DNA from: Aphelenchoides besseyi
Lineage: Eukaryota > Nematoda > Chromadorea > Rhabditida > Aphelenchoididae
Direction of reading: 5' to 3'
Length of the DNA: 64,000 nucleotides
Assembly: GCA_024699855.1 (NCBI GenBank)
Contig: JAMPIQ010000001.1
Location: forward strand, 1,736,001-1,800,000
A model generated the notes under the pieces. That model was not told the origin of the DNA and did no database searches. It saw only the letters and a list, made by a program, of their open reading frames with translations. Below, piece after piece: positions 31,965-43,675 of this stretch. How positions within the stretch are numbered: the first letter of the stretch is position 1; each line of letters opens with the position of its first letter. The position numbers and the translations under genes are program-made.

Positions 31965-33183
31965 TTAGCGCTCTAGTCGATCACTAGTCGTGTTTATAGT
32001 CGAACAACTCGCACTTAACGGAAGTTCTTCGACGTCGGCGATTGGTGCCGGTCCTCTCGGTTTACGCAGATTTATAGTTGACAAAAGAAGTGGAGTTGTT
32101 GTTGAGTTCTGTTCTATTGGTTTTGGATTTGCAATTGATGTCGAAGGAAAAGGCGTAAGATCGGCTGTTGGGGTGTGTATTTCAACAACAATATCACGTC
32201 TTAAAAACGATGAATAAAGATACCATGAGACGGAAACTGACCTGTTTGTCGTTTCAACATTTGAATCAACCAATTGAGTTATCTCTCTGAAATCAACATG
32301 TCTTCCCACTTGCTATTCTTCACTTACTGAGCAAATTCATCGGTACTACTTGTTCCTGGCAGTTCACTCTCATCGGCCATGCTGAGACGACGATCCGGTT
32401 GATAAGCTAAACTGTCTGTTATTTTTGGAAACAATTCTCGTATTTTACCATCAACTTGTCCATTCAATCTTGGCTTTCCAATACCACTAATAACGCTTAC
32501 AGTCAACTGGTTTTTCGGCCGATCGACTTCATCTACTAACGAGCTTTTCGTAGCCGAAGTTATAAGATCGCGTTTGGAACGACGATACTCGGTTGATTCC
32601 TCTTGTATGATTTGTGCGTGCCGATCACGAGATTCTAATGCTATAACACACGCAATAATCAACAAGAACGTTCCAATTCCCATCAATACGGGGCCTATGT
32701 AGCGGAAAGAAGTCAGTTTGTATCTGAGTGATGCGTCCACAATCAAAACCTCATCACCGGTTGTTTTGTTGAAAACTGTTGTCTTAAAAACGAAGATCTT
32801 AGATTCGATTTCAGCATCTTACTGTTGTTAGATCACGATCAAAATAACCGAGAATCGTCATGAAGAGACCGGCGGCAATGATCGTCGATCCAATAACCAC
32901 CGCTCTGCACGCTGCCCATAGAGTCTGCAAACAAGTGGTTAGAAATCAGAAGCCGAAGAACAATTTGAGTGTTTTGAATACAAACCTCTTTATTGCGCGC
33001 GTAATAAGTCTTCAGAAAATAGGCACTTGCATAGGTCGGCGGTTTCTTTTTCGGTTTAATTCGCCGTGGCCTGAACGCTAACTCCGGTAGAGTTAATTCT
33101 CGATCTCGTATTCCCGCCACCAGATCGTTGCGATACAACGGCCGTTGACTGCCCGATTTCAATGCACGAGCTGCGGCGTACAT
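31965..33183 (-). CDS. TMEM200 family protein (two-TM)
   Basis: Minus strand. The N-terminal exon (33183 down to about 32988) is basic (RPRRIKPKKKPP). TM1 is near 32850-32930 (AVVIGSTIIAAGLFMTILGY). The exon at 32680-32800 leads to GPVLMGIGTFLLIIACVIAL and ESRDRHAQII, which is the hallmark of TMEM200A/B/C (GP-x-x-MGIG-x-FL-x-x-CA-x-x-x-x-ENRD). A long polar C-terminal tail follows with exons at 32324-32650, 32240-32300 and 31965-32200, ending TTSDRLER. Introns are short. The family is poorly characterised and membrane-located. Start at 33183 chosen as the first ATG of the exon; an upstream exon is possible. Confidence 0.78.
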
Positions 33184-33980
33184 TCAACGGGTCAAGGAAT
33201 ACAACAAAGTTATTGGATTCGAAAAGAAAGCAAGAGCAGTGGGATCGCTTATTTTGAAATGCTAACCAAACCTTTGAAAGAACACTCCTGCTGGCCACAA
33301 CTGTTGCCTTCGAATCGTCCATTGACTTCATGGGCATTCTCTTCAGATATCGAAATACGATCCGTAAACGCGCAAAGAATCGTGCGCTCCAAACACCTCC
33401 GGTGTATTATTTCCGGGCGTTTTTGTGACCCGTGAAATTCTCGAAAACGATGAAAAACGTAAATTTTCATGAGCGTCCATATTTCGCTTTTAGGTGGCCA
33501 AAAAATGTTCGCAAAGTTGGTGTTTGCGGGGCTACACGATTACGTTTCTTTCCATGAATTCCAGATCCTTCTCTCTCACCTCTTTGTGTTGATTGGCCGA
33601 GCGGATGATCTTGTTGGCGAAAGATTCGCCAAGAAGATTGAAGGCACAAGACATTGGAGCAGAAGGAATCGAAGTGGAAAACCTAACTGCAGAGTTGCGT
33701 GCTGTTGATTTTGTGAACGCGTGTCGGGTTTATTTGTTGAAGGAAGTGGATTAAAAGCCAGTAAATTTGTTGAACCGAAGCGCAAGATGACACGCAATTC
33801 CGCGAGTTCATCCGATTACACGAAAATTTTTAATCGTGTTGAGCAAAACACTAATGAAGGAGACGGCAGTGAACGGGGAGGGAGAATTAACATTTGGGTG
33901 CAGAACAACCGTTGATTTCAGTCCGAGATTTCAAAAGATCGAGTTACACAACTGATGTCTTGAGAACTTTGACGACTCAC
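33184..33980. other. No confident gene; weak coding-like pieces
   Basis: Minus-strand open pieces at 33530-33720 (GESFANKIIRSANQHKEV region) and 33340-33460 look moderately coding, but they are broken by a stop near 33529 and no splice plan could be settled. They may be later exons of the small minus-strand gene that begins at 34180. Confidence 0.25.
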
Positions 33981-34180
33981 CTTTCTGTCCACATGCTTCT
34001 TGATTCTCAGTTTGGGCTTATTTTCTGTCGCTTTCTTTTTCAGTTTTCCCAAAAGTGCTCGATCGGAAACCGGTAGCTGCAAGGATCACATGAAGCTCGT
34101 AGACGGAAAACGTTTACCTGATTCAGCTCACTGAGGTTAATTTTCCCGAGACCCAAAGAAACACCTCTGGCAGCCAACAT
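33981..34180 (-). CDS. Two 5' exons of an unidentified minus-strand gene
   Basis: Exon 1 is 34118-34180 (MLAARGVSLGLGKINLSELNQ) and exon 2 is 33981-34076 (LPVSDRALLGKLKKKATENK and a basic end), joined across a 41-nt GT-AG intron in phase 0. A donor GTGAGT follows exon 2. The N-terminus has few acidic residues before residue 17 and could be a mitochondrial presequence. Downstream exons could not be fixed. No family recognised. Confidence 0.4.
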
Positions 34181-35451
34181 TTTGGTTTTCAACTGAAAGT
34201 CGTTTCGAAGTGATGAAAGACCGTAACACGTGAATAAACGGAAACCAAATGCGGTTTTATAGTCACGGACAGCAGACGCGCGAAAACTCTTCGAATGCAA
34301 ATTGAAGTAAAAAACGTTTCTTTTGCACGAAATAACGGAACTTTACGAGTTCAAATTACGTTCCGTAATGACCATCAACTCTACGGTAGGAAGAGCGCTG
34401 GCGATTAATAATAAACGGCTCTTAATGGAAAGAAGGTGGCAGTGTGTTTGTTCGATTGCCGAAACTGTGAAGTCTCTGATAGAATTCCGACGACGCTCAG
34501 TCACGAACTTCTTCGAAGATTCATTTCCGAAACAACTCGAAATTGACCACATGAAATTGGATATAAACGAAGTTAACTGACGCGAATTTGCGTGCTCGTT
34601 GAGAATATCGGTCGAAAGGTTCCGTTCAAAAATTTCTGTTCTTACGACTCTCCAGTTAAAAGAAACGCCCAAAGGCGGTTGTCCGGATTGTCTTCTCGAA
34701 GGAGGAGGAAGAAAGCCGTCCGGTCGAGATGCTCGACCAAGTGCAAAAACTTACTCGTCCCGGCTTTCGCCGAAACATTCACGAGTTTTGGACGTGTGAG
34801 AAACGAGCGCCAAAACCAACTGTTTTTGACATTAAAATAAACCACAAACGTTTATCGCAATTTGCTAGTCTTGTTACACTAAGTGTTTTTTTGCTCATTT
34901 TGACGTCAAATCCAATTGACCGGAACTTATCGGATGTTTTCGGGTTTTCGTTGGAATTAACATCGGAAGTTTATTCGAACAATTTTGTTCGCATTGAAAA
35001 CAAAGATTGTGCATTCACGTTCCATTGTCGTGAGTTCCATTGGTCTTCAGACGTCTGAACGTCAATCTTTCGAAATCTTCAACGCACTCAACAACCTTTT
35101 TACGAGCATGAAACGTCATCATTGAAAGTCGAATGTAAAAACAATAAAGTTTCTTTAATTCAACACTACGCTATCTGATCAGAATCAAAAGTGGACCCAA
35201 AAATGGGATCAATGACGCTCGAACTTCGTTGATGTTGTTTGAATAATGACGTTTGGAAGCTTGTTCATTTGTTCAGAACGCTCTGACTACCGGATGCATT
35301 TAGTGGGTGTGCGTTGGGAATCAAGCAAACTTAACAAACGAAGCGGCTCGTAACTGTCCGTCCGTTTTCGAATCTAATCGACAACCAGCTGCTCAAATAG
35401 ACAATTGTAAAATTTGTTCGAACCCTGCCTTGTGATGATAATGAGCGAATG
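34181..35451. other. Intergenic
   Basis: Several overlapping short frames on both strands, none with splice sites or similarity. TCG/CGA-rich words around 34600-34800 are like other upstream regions. Nothing supported. Confidence 0.4.
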
Positions 35452-35458
35452 TATAAAA
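35452..35458 (+). promoter_or_regulatory. TATA box
   Basis: TATAAAA 70 bp before the ATG of the His-rich secreted-protein gene. Together with the TATA box at 30036 it fits a class of strongly expressed secreted proteins. Confidence 0.55.
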
Positions 35459-35527
35459 CGGCAGCCTCAGGTCCCATTCACCATCAACCGATCCTTCAGA
35501 TCCATTCTCCATTAAACATCGATAAAA

Positions 35528-36333
35528 ATGTCCAAATTTGTTGTTGTTCTTCTTTTTGTCGTTGGCTGTTCAATGGCCTTGAACTTTAGTCCTGACGATT
35601 ATACAACTCACGGTAAGTTTTCGATTTTTTTCAGTCTGCAATCTTATTAAGCCCCCAATCATCGTCCTTTTCAACCACATCATAAGCGGCCGCATCATCC
35701 TCGCCCTCATCATCATCATAAACCAATGCATCCACCACAACCTCCGCATCACCACGAAGGTCCACCGCCGCCGCCGCCGCATCACCACGAAGGTCCAGAG
35801 CCATGCGAACCGAAACCAACTGAACATCATTTCAACATGCCTCACCACGGTATGCCTCATATGATGCACGCTCCGATGCAAGTAAGTAAAAATTGCAAGC
35901 TATACGTAATCAATTTGTTTGAGATTCACTATCACTACCACTACGAATCGTCGTGTGGATGCCAAAAACCGCAACCAGCTTGTCATCATCCACCAAAGCA
36001 TCATAAGAAACATCACGAACCTGCCACTCCGCCGCCAGTCACCCCATCTGAAGAACCGGTGACTACGCCCGTTGTTGAACATGTGACTCAACCACAAACT
36101 GAAGCACCAACTACCACGACCACTACCACCAAAGCTCCTACAACTCAAGCTCCTACAACTCAAGCTCCTACAACTCAAGCCCCTACAACTCATGCACCGA
36201 CCACTAAAGCCCCGAAGGTTGCTGGTTTCGAACCGGTGAGTTTGACTTCTTTTAGTGCTATAAAAACCATACAAATTTTACTTCAACAACAATGTTATTG
36301 CAGATCGCACCCATCGAGTTGGTTAACCCATGA
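35528..36333 (+). CDS. Secreted His-rich / Thr-Pro-rich protein
   Basis: Exons 35528-35612, 35652-35881, 35924-36235 and 36304-36333. The signal peptide MSKFVVVLLFVVGCSMA is followed by a His/Pro-rich region with runs of 2-4 His (KRPHHPRPHHHHKPMHPP; PPHHHEGPPPPPPHHHEG), a Tyr/His stretch (IHYHYHYE), CGCQ and a second His/Lys cluster (HHPPKHHKKHHEP). A mucin-like region of Thr/Pro repeats (APTTQ units) comes next and the end is IAPIELVNP. The design suggests metal binding and an extracellular, perhaps cuticular or luminal, location. No homologue recognised; low-complexity proteins of this kind evolve fast. All three introns are GT-AG and in phase. Confidence 0.8.
36134..36208 (+). repeat. 15-bp coding tandem repeat (APTT-x), five units
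   Basis: Units of 15 bp at 36134, 36149, 36164, 36179 and 36194. The first three are identical (GCTCCTACAACTCAA), the fourth differs by two bases and the fifth is diverged. It encodes APTTQ x3, APTTH and APTTK in the Thr-rich part of the preceding CDS. Copy number is likely to vary between individuals. Confidence 0.85.
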
Positions 36334-36537
36334 GCGTACGAGTAATCGACATTTGACTCTTCTTTTTAATAGCATCACCTTGTTATTCAGCTTCTTGATC
36401 AATGAAGGAAATTGGAAATAAATAAATCACAGTTGCAAAGTTCGTTAATTGAATCAAAACAGAAAATTTGCGTAATCGAAACAATCCGATTTAATTGTTT
36501 GTGTCGTTTGATCGTCTTGCGGTCGACGGGTCGTCAT

Positions 36538-37531
36538 GTCCGATCAAACTTCTCAGTCGAATACTGTTGCCGATGCCGATTCACGTATTCGGTAACTTAT
36601 CCAACTTGGAACACTTACTCTTCTTGTAGTCAACTGAACATCCCAAAGAACGCAATTGAAGAACTCGAGCAATTGGTCAAAACTCCACTGACAAAACCTG
36701 ACAAACCGAAAGTTAATTCTGCACCAACTAACCGCTTCTACACCGCTCTTATCGCACTTATCATTTTTGGGCTATTAACGTAATTCATTCATTTAACAGC
36801 TTGAGATATTCCACTTTTAGATTCCTTTTGAATTGGTCGGCCATAGCTGGAAATCACATTCTACCTCATTTCACGTTTCTCATCGGACTTCTTGTTTGGG
36901 AGTGGTCGAATATTCATGGTAAGGTTCTCATCCAACTTCTCACTATGTTTTTAGGTAACGCGCTAACACGCCGTCGTCGTGCTTTTCTGAACGTACGCAA
37001 TGTTCTCGATACTTACCAGTAAGTTCAGACGGAGATAACACACTTATATCGAACCTTTCGAATTCATAATCGTCAGTTTGGTCATTTGTTTCAACCTGAT
37101 CCTCCAACTCCCGGTGACTGCTGTGCTGCACCGATGGGTAACGTAGTCGATCGAACTGAACAACAAAGTCCCGTGAAAACTGTCGGACAGGAGATGATTC
37201 AAACTTTGGGTTCAGCACCGACTCAAACTGCCGAGTTTGACAAAGTAAACTCGTATGATGAATTCACTTAAACGTTCATTTACAGGCCGTTCAAAATCAT
37301 TATGGTGGAATGTACGATAACATCAAACGAATCAACGCGGAGATGCAGCTGCTGGACAAAGGAAACAAGGCGAATCAAGACTTGGGTTTGGCACAATCCG
37401 ACGGTTAGTTTTCAATGATCTTCTCAGCAAGAAAAAACTTTTTAGCTGCGAAACCAGACGAAAAATTGGTACCCGTTGACATTCCACTTCCCGGAGATCA
37501 ATCAAAAAAAGAACAATCACCGTCGAAATGA
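36538..37531 (+). CDS. Uncharacterised small membrane protein, multi-exon
   Basis: Exon 1 from ATG 36538 (MSDQTSQSNTVADADSRI) ends at 36593. After a 38-nt intron come a helical segment and TM1 (RFYTALIALIIFGLLT). The next exon (about 36822-36919) adds LNWSAIAGNHILPHFTFLIG (TM2 region) and the following one a basic stretch NALTRRRRAFLN. From there a phase-0 splice to 37075 gives FGHLFQPDPPTPGDCC and a polar C-terminal region in exons to 37268, 37288-37404 and 37445-37531, ending with a TGA. The joint near 36992/37075 is my choice among alternatives; with a different splice the protein would end near 37145. No family recognised. It may be an ER or Golgi protein. Confidence 0.5.
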
Positions 37532-37655
37532 TCGTATGAGTTTTTGCCGGGCACTGAAAGAATAAAACACGTGGAAACGAACATTGAGTTTATTAGTTTG
37601 ATTGAACAAGACAATTCACCCGTAATCCAGCATTAACATTATTAAGGGAACCACA

Positions 37656-39622
37656 TCAGAACTTGGATTTACTACGTGCACGCCACAAAATCACGGCTAG
37701 GATTCCGACCGAGCCGATGAAGGTGAAAGAGAGTGCAGAAATGGTAAGAATTAGAATGGCGTAGCTGAAACAAATACGATCCATGTGTTGATTGTCGTTG
37801 ATTTCGCTAATTCGCTTTAACGCTGTCGTACGTTCCGTTTCGTTTGATTTTTTTGGTGCTTCTGTAGGCGCGGAATCTTCCAAATCCAAAACAACGATAC
37901 GCTCAGCGGTTAAATCCATGGTCATCTCTCCGTTCCAATGTGACTTTCTCATCGTCCCATTCGATTCAACTGATGGCAAATCTTTGATTGTACGTCTATG
38001 ACGATTCACAGCACCGCAACGTGGTGGCTAAACGAGAGATGTCAAAGGAATTGTTGTACTTTCTTACCGTTCGTCCCTTACACATGCCCTCCGAAATAAG
38101 ACAAGTTGTCAAAGCGCATTGGAAGTAGGTCTAAATTGTTCGAAGAACTTAGTAGTCTATCGAAGTATCTTACTGTTGTTTTATCGGCAAACTTGAAGAC
38201 TGAAACCGCTGCATAAGCCAAATTCGTTTGTGAGTTGTACGTCAAGTCGGGAACAATCGCCGGATCAGTAGAACATCTAAATCATCTCAATGAATTCTTG
38301 CAACTTCAAATCAATTTACCCGTGCTCATCGATCAACAATTTGCGGTCCCGACCTGCTCCATCGTCCGTAAAACAATCGTGAACGAACATTCCAAACATA
38401 TCTGAACAACTTTAAAAAGATTTTTTGTTACTCTACACTTACCGCTATCACATTGCCAAACATGAAATGCTTCTTCTCCAACGGTCGCATAATTGATAAC
38501 CGGGCCGTTGATCGTATTTCGACGAACACTGTATGTACATTGCGGTACTCGAGCGGTGTCAATCAATTCGGTTGTTGGCAGAGCACTGAAACAAACAATC
38601 ATTACAATCACAAAAAGTAAACGTACCTAACATCAAAACGATTGGTAACAACCTACATATCAGTGAGTTTAATCGTATCATTAGAACAAAAGCTAAAGCT
38701 AATTCGCAAACCTACCTTGTCAGCTTCGTGGTAGAAACATGTACAGCGATATGCACGATCAACCTTCGTTATGAAAACATCGTGGAATGAAACAATGATT
38801 GTAATTGATTGCTCGATTCCTCTCTCATCTTGTGATAACTGAAATCGGTCTATTCATTTGAACATCTAATTGACGTTCATCCTCAAGGTTAATTGTGTCC
38901 TCGTTTAGTTTCATTGAATCGAATTGGGTCAAACAACTCGGACATCTCATTTCAATTCTGTTTCATGAACTGCAAATTTGCGAACAAAACGTCGAGATCG
39001 CGCAACAAGTTCAAGAGTTAACTCAAACCCACTTCTCCACCCGTCGACCTAATAATTTTATTGAGCAGTTAATTGGAGTTTAAAATAACTCGGTCGAGTT
39101 GGTGAATTTGTCGCGAAAAATTACAAATCGCCTCGAGAATCTTTTGACCTTCAACTCAAGTTCAACAAACAAGCTCCAATACGGTAATTGCTATTCGCTC
39201 CCAAATGAAAATACCTTTCTTTGTCTTCTCATGTTACATTGTCCATTCATGATCTAAACGGAAAGATTCGTTCAATTTCATTCAACAATTTCTTACCTCA
39301 TAATCGACAGACGAGTTTTTGTTTTTGGCAAAACTCTCCACACAGTTGTCGTTGTCAATCATTCCCTGAAACAAACTAAATGGTGTTTTGAACTGTACTC
39401 ATACCTTAACGAAAATACGACCAGCAAATGGTTTCTCCATCCTGAAGGTCAATTTCAGACGATCTTCCATACAATCAACTTGCGGTTCACCTGAATCCCA
39501 TTTTCCTATCGCAGCTGTTGACATCACTTACCGAGAAGCCCATTGTCCAAGGCGGTCTGAGACATCACTGATCCAAGCAAAAAACATCCGATAGCAAGTA
39601 GGGAGGGTACTTCAAGCCACAT
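37656..39622 (-). CDS. ZP-domain protein, cuticlin-like
   Basis: Minus strand from ATG 39622 to the stop at 37656. The signal peptide (MWLEVPSLLAIGCFLLGSVM) is followed by the ZP module: KPFAGRIFVKGMIDNDNC, then GQCNMRRQR, ITIIVSFHDVFITKVDRAYR and CTCFYHEADK. Then YSVRRNTINGPVINYATVGE with VPQC before it and HVWQCDS after, FVHDCFTDDGAGRDRKLLI, DLTYNSQTNLAYAAV, FKFADKTT, and F-x-C-A-L-T-T-C leading to CKGR-TPPRCG. After the domain come RHRRT, a polar juxtamembrane region and a C-terminal TM (AILILTISALSFTFIGSVGI). This order is diagnostic for nematode CUT proteins, which polymerise in the cuticle after cleavage near a basic site; RHRR just after the domain could be that furin-type site. One intron (about 38850-39225) is unusually long. 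Confidence 0.87.
38895..39190 (+). other. Plus-strand coding-like stretch inside the long ZP-gene intron
   Basis: On the opposite strand of the ZP gene, an open frame at 38895-39083 (ICEQNVEIAQQVQELTQTHF region) is followed by a second open piece (NLSRKITNRLENLLTF region) to about 39230. The composition, Gln/Leu/Asn-rich with heptad-like spacing, looks coding. It could be a nested small gene or chance; no start or splice is secure. Confidence 0.25.
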
Positions 39623-40533
39623 AAGTAACAACGGCTTCTGAAATTCAAATTTTACGGTTTGATTATGTGCGTCGACTTTAACGCCAAGTTAAACACGATA
39701 ACAAGAGCAAATCGGTTTGAGAAACGAAGATGCACATCGGTTCTTAAAGTAAACGACGGCGCCAAGTCGTAATCGTCCCATCGACTCAAAATCGTTCTCA
39801 TCCTTCGATATTCGCTTTTTTGGCGCAAAAAGAGTGAAATCTTTTGGTTAAACATCGAACGCAAAGACCATATTTACACACCTACAAATCCATGAGCACC
39901 TCTTCAGCGCCAATCGAGCGAGTTGATGCGATTCCCGTCGCCTAAGCGAAACTCGAGGCGCCGAACTTCTGCCGCTAGAAATTCAGTAGTACAAAGATGT
40001 TCACTGAGTATGTCATCCGATCATCGGAACTTCAAAAAAACAGTTTGGATGCGAAAAGAATCTCGCCGCTGATGAACATGCAAATAAACTACGGTATGAA
40101 AGGCGAGAAGATGCGCGACCATCAGCACCAACTGAAACAAACCCTCGACTGCGTTTCTCGAAGATGACCATCCGAACTGTGCCGCGATTTTTTGAAGTCT
40201 TCGAAGAACACTGAACCTTCGAAACCGTTGTACCTTATTAAGACCCCGCCTTTCTTCACGAATTCAATTGACGATCGAAAATTATGCGAAGGTCAAAATG
40301 ACCATAGACGACGATTATGTCAAATTACGTGTTCGATGGACGAACCAAAGAAGTTTTTTTACATTTGCGTTTCAAAATTAAAATCACGTCCAAGCGATTC
40401 GTTTAGTCGTTTCAATGTCATTCACACAAAGGTCACAAGTCGATGCCAAATGGAATATTTTGCGGTTTAATTGAGCATAAACGAAAGCAAACATTCGACT
40501 TCTCAGCCTTCAAAAAATAATCGATTACAGTGT
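39623..40533. other. Intergenic with small unexplained ORFs
   Basis: A plus-strand frame from ATG 39997 (about 56 codons, helical and charged) and overlapping frames at 40192-40470 have a plausible residue mix (TIDDDYVKLRVRWTNQRSFF in one frame). They may be pieces of a plus-strand gene, but frames change and no splice plan was found. Not called. Confidence 0.3.
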
Positions 40534-41265
40534 CTACTTCCGAGATGTCCCTTTGGTTTCGTCTTTCGTTTCGTTTTTCGTATCATCTTTGGTGCAGTCT
40601 TGTTGAGTTTGATCGAAAATCTCCTGACTGTCATGCTTGTTCCCTTTCTTGTCCTTTTCTCGCGAAGTCTTTCGTGTCGACTGAAATCAATTTTAAGATC
40701 AGCGTAATAAGCCGTTTACCTCTTTGTTTGTACGCTGCGATTGACTATCTTTTTTGGTCTTTTGACTTTGAACCTTCAGTTTGATTACCGGTTTCTTGCT
40801 TTGGCTCTCATTCGTTTTCATCACCTCAGCACCCTTCTCTTGCTCTCCAGCTTTCTTGTTTGGAGTCGGCACTTTTTGAGCCGACTTCAGTTTTCTAAAC
40901 ACAACAATGCACGTGGAAAGTACGATCACTTACTTCGGACGATCGATATCATGTGTTTCTGTATCCCCACATGCTTTCAAGTTCAACGAAACTTGAACCG
41001 ATCGCTCCATTTCTCCCTTCTTTTCTAAACATATTCGATCAGCAGAGATTGTAGCAACGAACTTACTAGGTGGTTTTGCTTGCAGAGGTGATTGGATGTT
41101 CGGTACCATTAGAACTGGTGATGCGTTCGGGATCATCTTCTGCGGTGGTTTTTTCGCTTCTTTGGCTTTCCTCGAACATCCAGCGATCCAAAACAACACC
41201 GTAAAGACAAAGAGCATCAACGAGACTCCCGCGGCAATCGAATTCTCGCCAACAATCAATTGCAT
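40534..41265 (-). CDS. Single-pass membrane protein with Lys-rich tail
   Basis: Minus strand, ATG 41265, stop TAG at 40534. An N-terminal TM (GVSLMLFVFTVLFWIAGC) is followed by KAKEAKKPPQKM, a segment FVATISADRICLEKKGEMER (perhaps a beta domain), then three Lys/Glu/Gln/Thr-rich stretches ending TKDETKGTSRK. Introns are short. It lies 121 bp after the stop of SMU1 on the same strand, and an AACAG acceptor 5 nt before the ATG would suit SL trans-splicing, so it may be the third gene of an operon. No family recognised. Confidence 0.6.
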
Positions 41266-41385
41266 TCCGACTGTTTTCACCAAAAAAAAGTAAAGTGAAT
41301 GTGTGCAGTCCCGTTTTATTTGCATTACAAAAATTCAACATTTTGAGTATCACTGAGGAGTGAGTAAAGAAGACAATTGTAAAGC

Positions 41386-43427
41386 TCAGGCTTTCCACAA
41401 TTTCAAAAGCGAATCATCGGCAAACGTTGCAATGAGATTCTCGTGCGGATGATGAGCGACACCGATCACCGATTGTTCGTGAACGGGAATCGTTGATTCG
41501 AGATTTCCGGTGACAGTCGAAAAACAGTAGAGGATGTTGTCTTCACCAACACAGTATATCCATTCGGCTTTCGGTGATAGACAAGCCTTCAAAAGTGCTC
41601 CTTTTTCACGCTTTCCAGTCGTAAACGTTCGAACAATCTAAAAGCGTTGTGAAGATGTGAAGTTCATGTATCGAACTCACTTGTCCGTTTGTGTTGATTA
41701 CGTTGATTGTGTTTGAGCGATTACAAACCACAAACTGATCAGTTGTTTTCGGAACCGGGAGAATGCAATTAATCGGAGTATCAACAGAAATCCGAAATGT
41801 GTTTATGCACTCTAGAGTTTTCAAGTTCCATAACTTCAATGTTCCATCAACAGATCCCGAAAGACATTGACGACCGTCCTCTTTAAACACATGTCCAATT
41901 AGTAAATCATTTGAAAGAACCTACCAGTGTAGCGAACATCCGTAACAAAAGATTGATGGCCACGTAGCTCTTTTAAGCATTTCCCACTTTTCATACCATG
42001 CACACTATAGAAGGAATATACAAATGCTTTTTGTGTTATTACTTACCGAATCAAACTATCAAACGAAGATGAAAGAACGTAACTGTGATCTTTGGAGAAG
42101 CTTACACTTGTAACGCCTTGTTCGTGGGCATTTTCGAATCGTCGTAAGCATTGACCAGTCGAAATTTTCCATACTTTGATTTTCCCATCTTTTGATCCGC
42201 TGAGCAACATCTCTGAATCTCGACTAAAAGCCAAGCACAAAACCGCAGTATCCATTAGCATGAAATCATCCTCGGCCTACGACAGCAAATCAGTTTGCTA
42301 GACAGGATGTTAACTCACTTGGTATGGTAAATCTTTTCGCAAACGGCCATTCATGTAGTTCCAAACTTCAATGAAACCATCTGCACTTCCGGTGATCTGC
42401 AATTCCAAATGTAATGATAAAGAATACGAGAATTACCAAGTATTGGCCATCGGGACTAAACTGACAAGATTCCGGATGACTCTTGGCCCCAAACTTGATT
42501 GTTCGCGCTTCAATAGTTGGATACGATTCCTGAACTTCTTCACGAACCGCCGCTTTCCCACGAAACAAATCGATTTGAGATCCAGGAGGTAAAAGCCCTA
42601 ATGTTTCAAATAGATCATCTTTACAATCACAAATTCACCTTGATGTTGTTGCCATTTAAGCGATTGAGCCAAAAGTGTCATCAATCGAGATGGTGGAACA
42701 ACGTTCACTTCGGCTGCAAGTGACTAAATGGCCGTTTAAGTTTATGAATTAGAAGATTTATTTACCTGAGCAATAGCTGCTCGACGTTTCTCTTTGCTAC
42801 TGTCCAAATACACTTCTCGTGGATCGAAGTATGTTTTAGAGATCTAAAAACAGAATCAAAATACGCTTGTCTCCATTGATTAACAAACCAAATTCTCCAA
42901 ACGCGCGTATCTAAAATCCAATCATAAATCAAGACGTTCCTTTGTATACTAACCGTTCTGGTTCCGTGGTCTTGAGCAAAAGCAGTGGATCGGTTTGACG
43001 GAGAACCAAACGCGCAGATCCCATTTCCCTCATTTCTGCCAATTCAATGACAATCTAAGTTCAATCTCATGTTCATTTTATTGACTGGAATTTATACCTG
43101 TTCGTACAAATCAATAAGCTTTTTGGCAGGCATCTTCAGTGGTTGAATAACCTTCAAAACCTTGTCCCAATATCCATTCTCGATTTCCGTCCTCAACACA
43201 TCAACACTGTCGACGGTGTTCAACGTAACGTTTGTTTCTTCCTAAATCGGACTAATCCACTTTTCCGATCCTCATTCCACCAACCTGCAACGTCTGAAGC
43301 GTTCGATTCAAGTTGTTTTCCTTGAGATATTGCTGGATCAGACGCACGACACTAAAACACGAAACACTCAAAAATGTTCAATGATCCTAAGAACTTACTC
43401 GACCGCTTCGATTTCCAATGATGACAT
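41386..43427 (-). CDS. smu-1: SMU1 spliceosome WD40 protein
   Basis: Minus strand, ATG 43427. The N-terminal LisH-like start [10 protein letters not shown] is followed by [19 protein letters not shown] and a CTLH-type region. [20 protein letters not shown] and [20 protein letters not shown] segments link to [12 protein letters not shown]. The seven-blade WD40 part then contains [84 protein letters not shown] and [20 protein letters not shown]. It matches metazoan SMU1 along its length. SMU1 works with RED in the spliceosomal B complex in the nucleus and affects alternative splicing in C. elegans. All motifs are intact. Candidate second gene of a three-gene operon. Confidence 0.95.
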
Positions 43428-43675
43428 CTTAACTCAATTTGAATGCTTGTTCACTTATTCGCAAAGATATTCGATTGTCAGTTGGAAACTTCAAACCCGT
43501 GGAACGAAGTCAACAATTTCTATTACAATTCATTTATGACATTTTCCATTTAATGACTATTACATTGTGCATATTACCAATTACAATCACGAATAAAAAT
43601 TTCTCGTATCCCAAAATAAATTAGTTTCTAATTACTACAGAACGTGTAACACATGAATGAAAGAACACCGTATTC

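Noticed and set aside
35410..35425. TTCGAACC word resembling a tRNA B box
   Set aside because: No A box at the right distance and no cloverleaf could be drawn.
35570..36274. Met/Trp/Arg-rich minus-strand frames
   Set aside because: Antisense of the His codons (CAT/CAC) in the His-rich gene.
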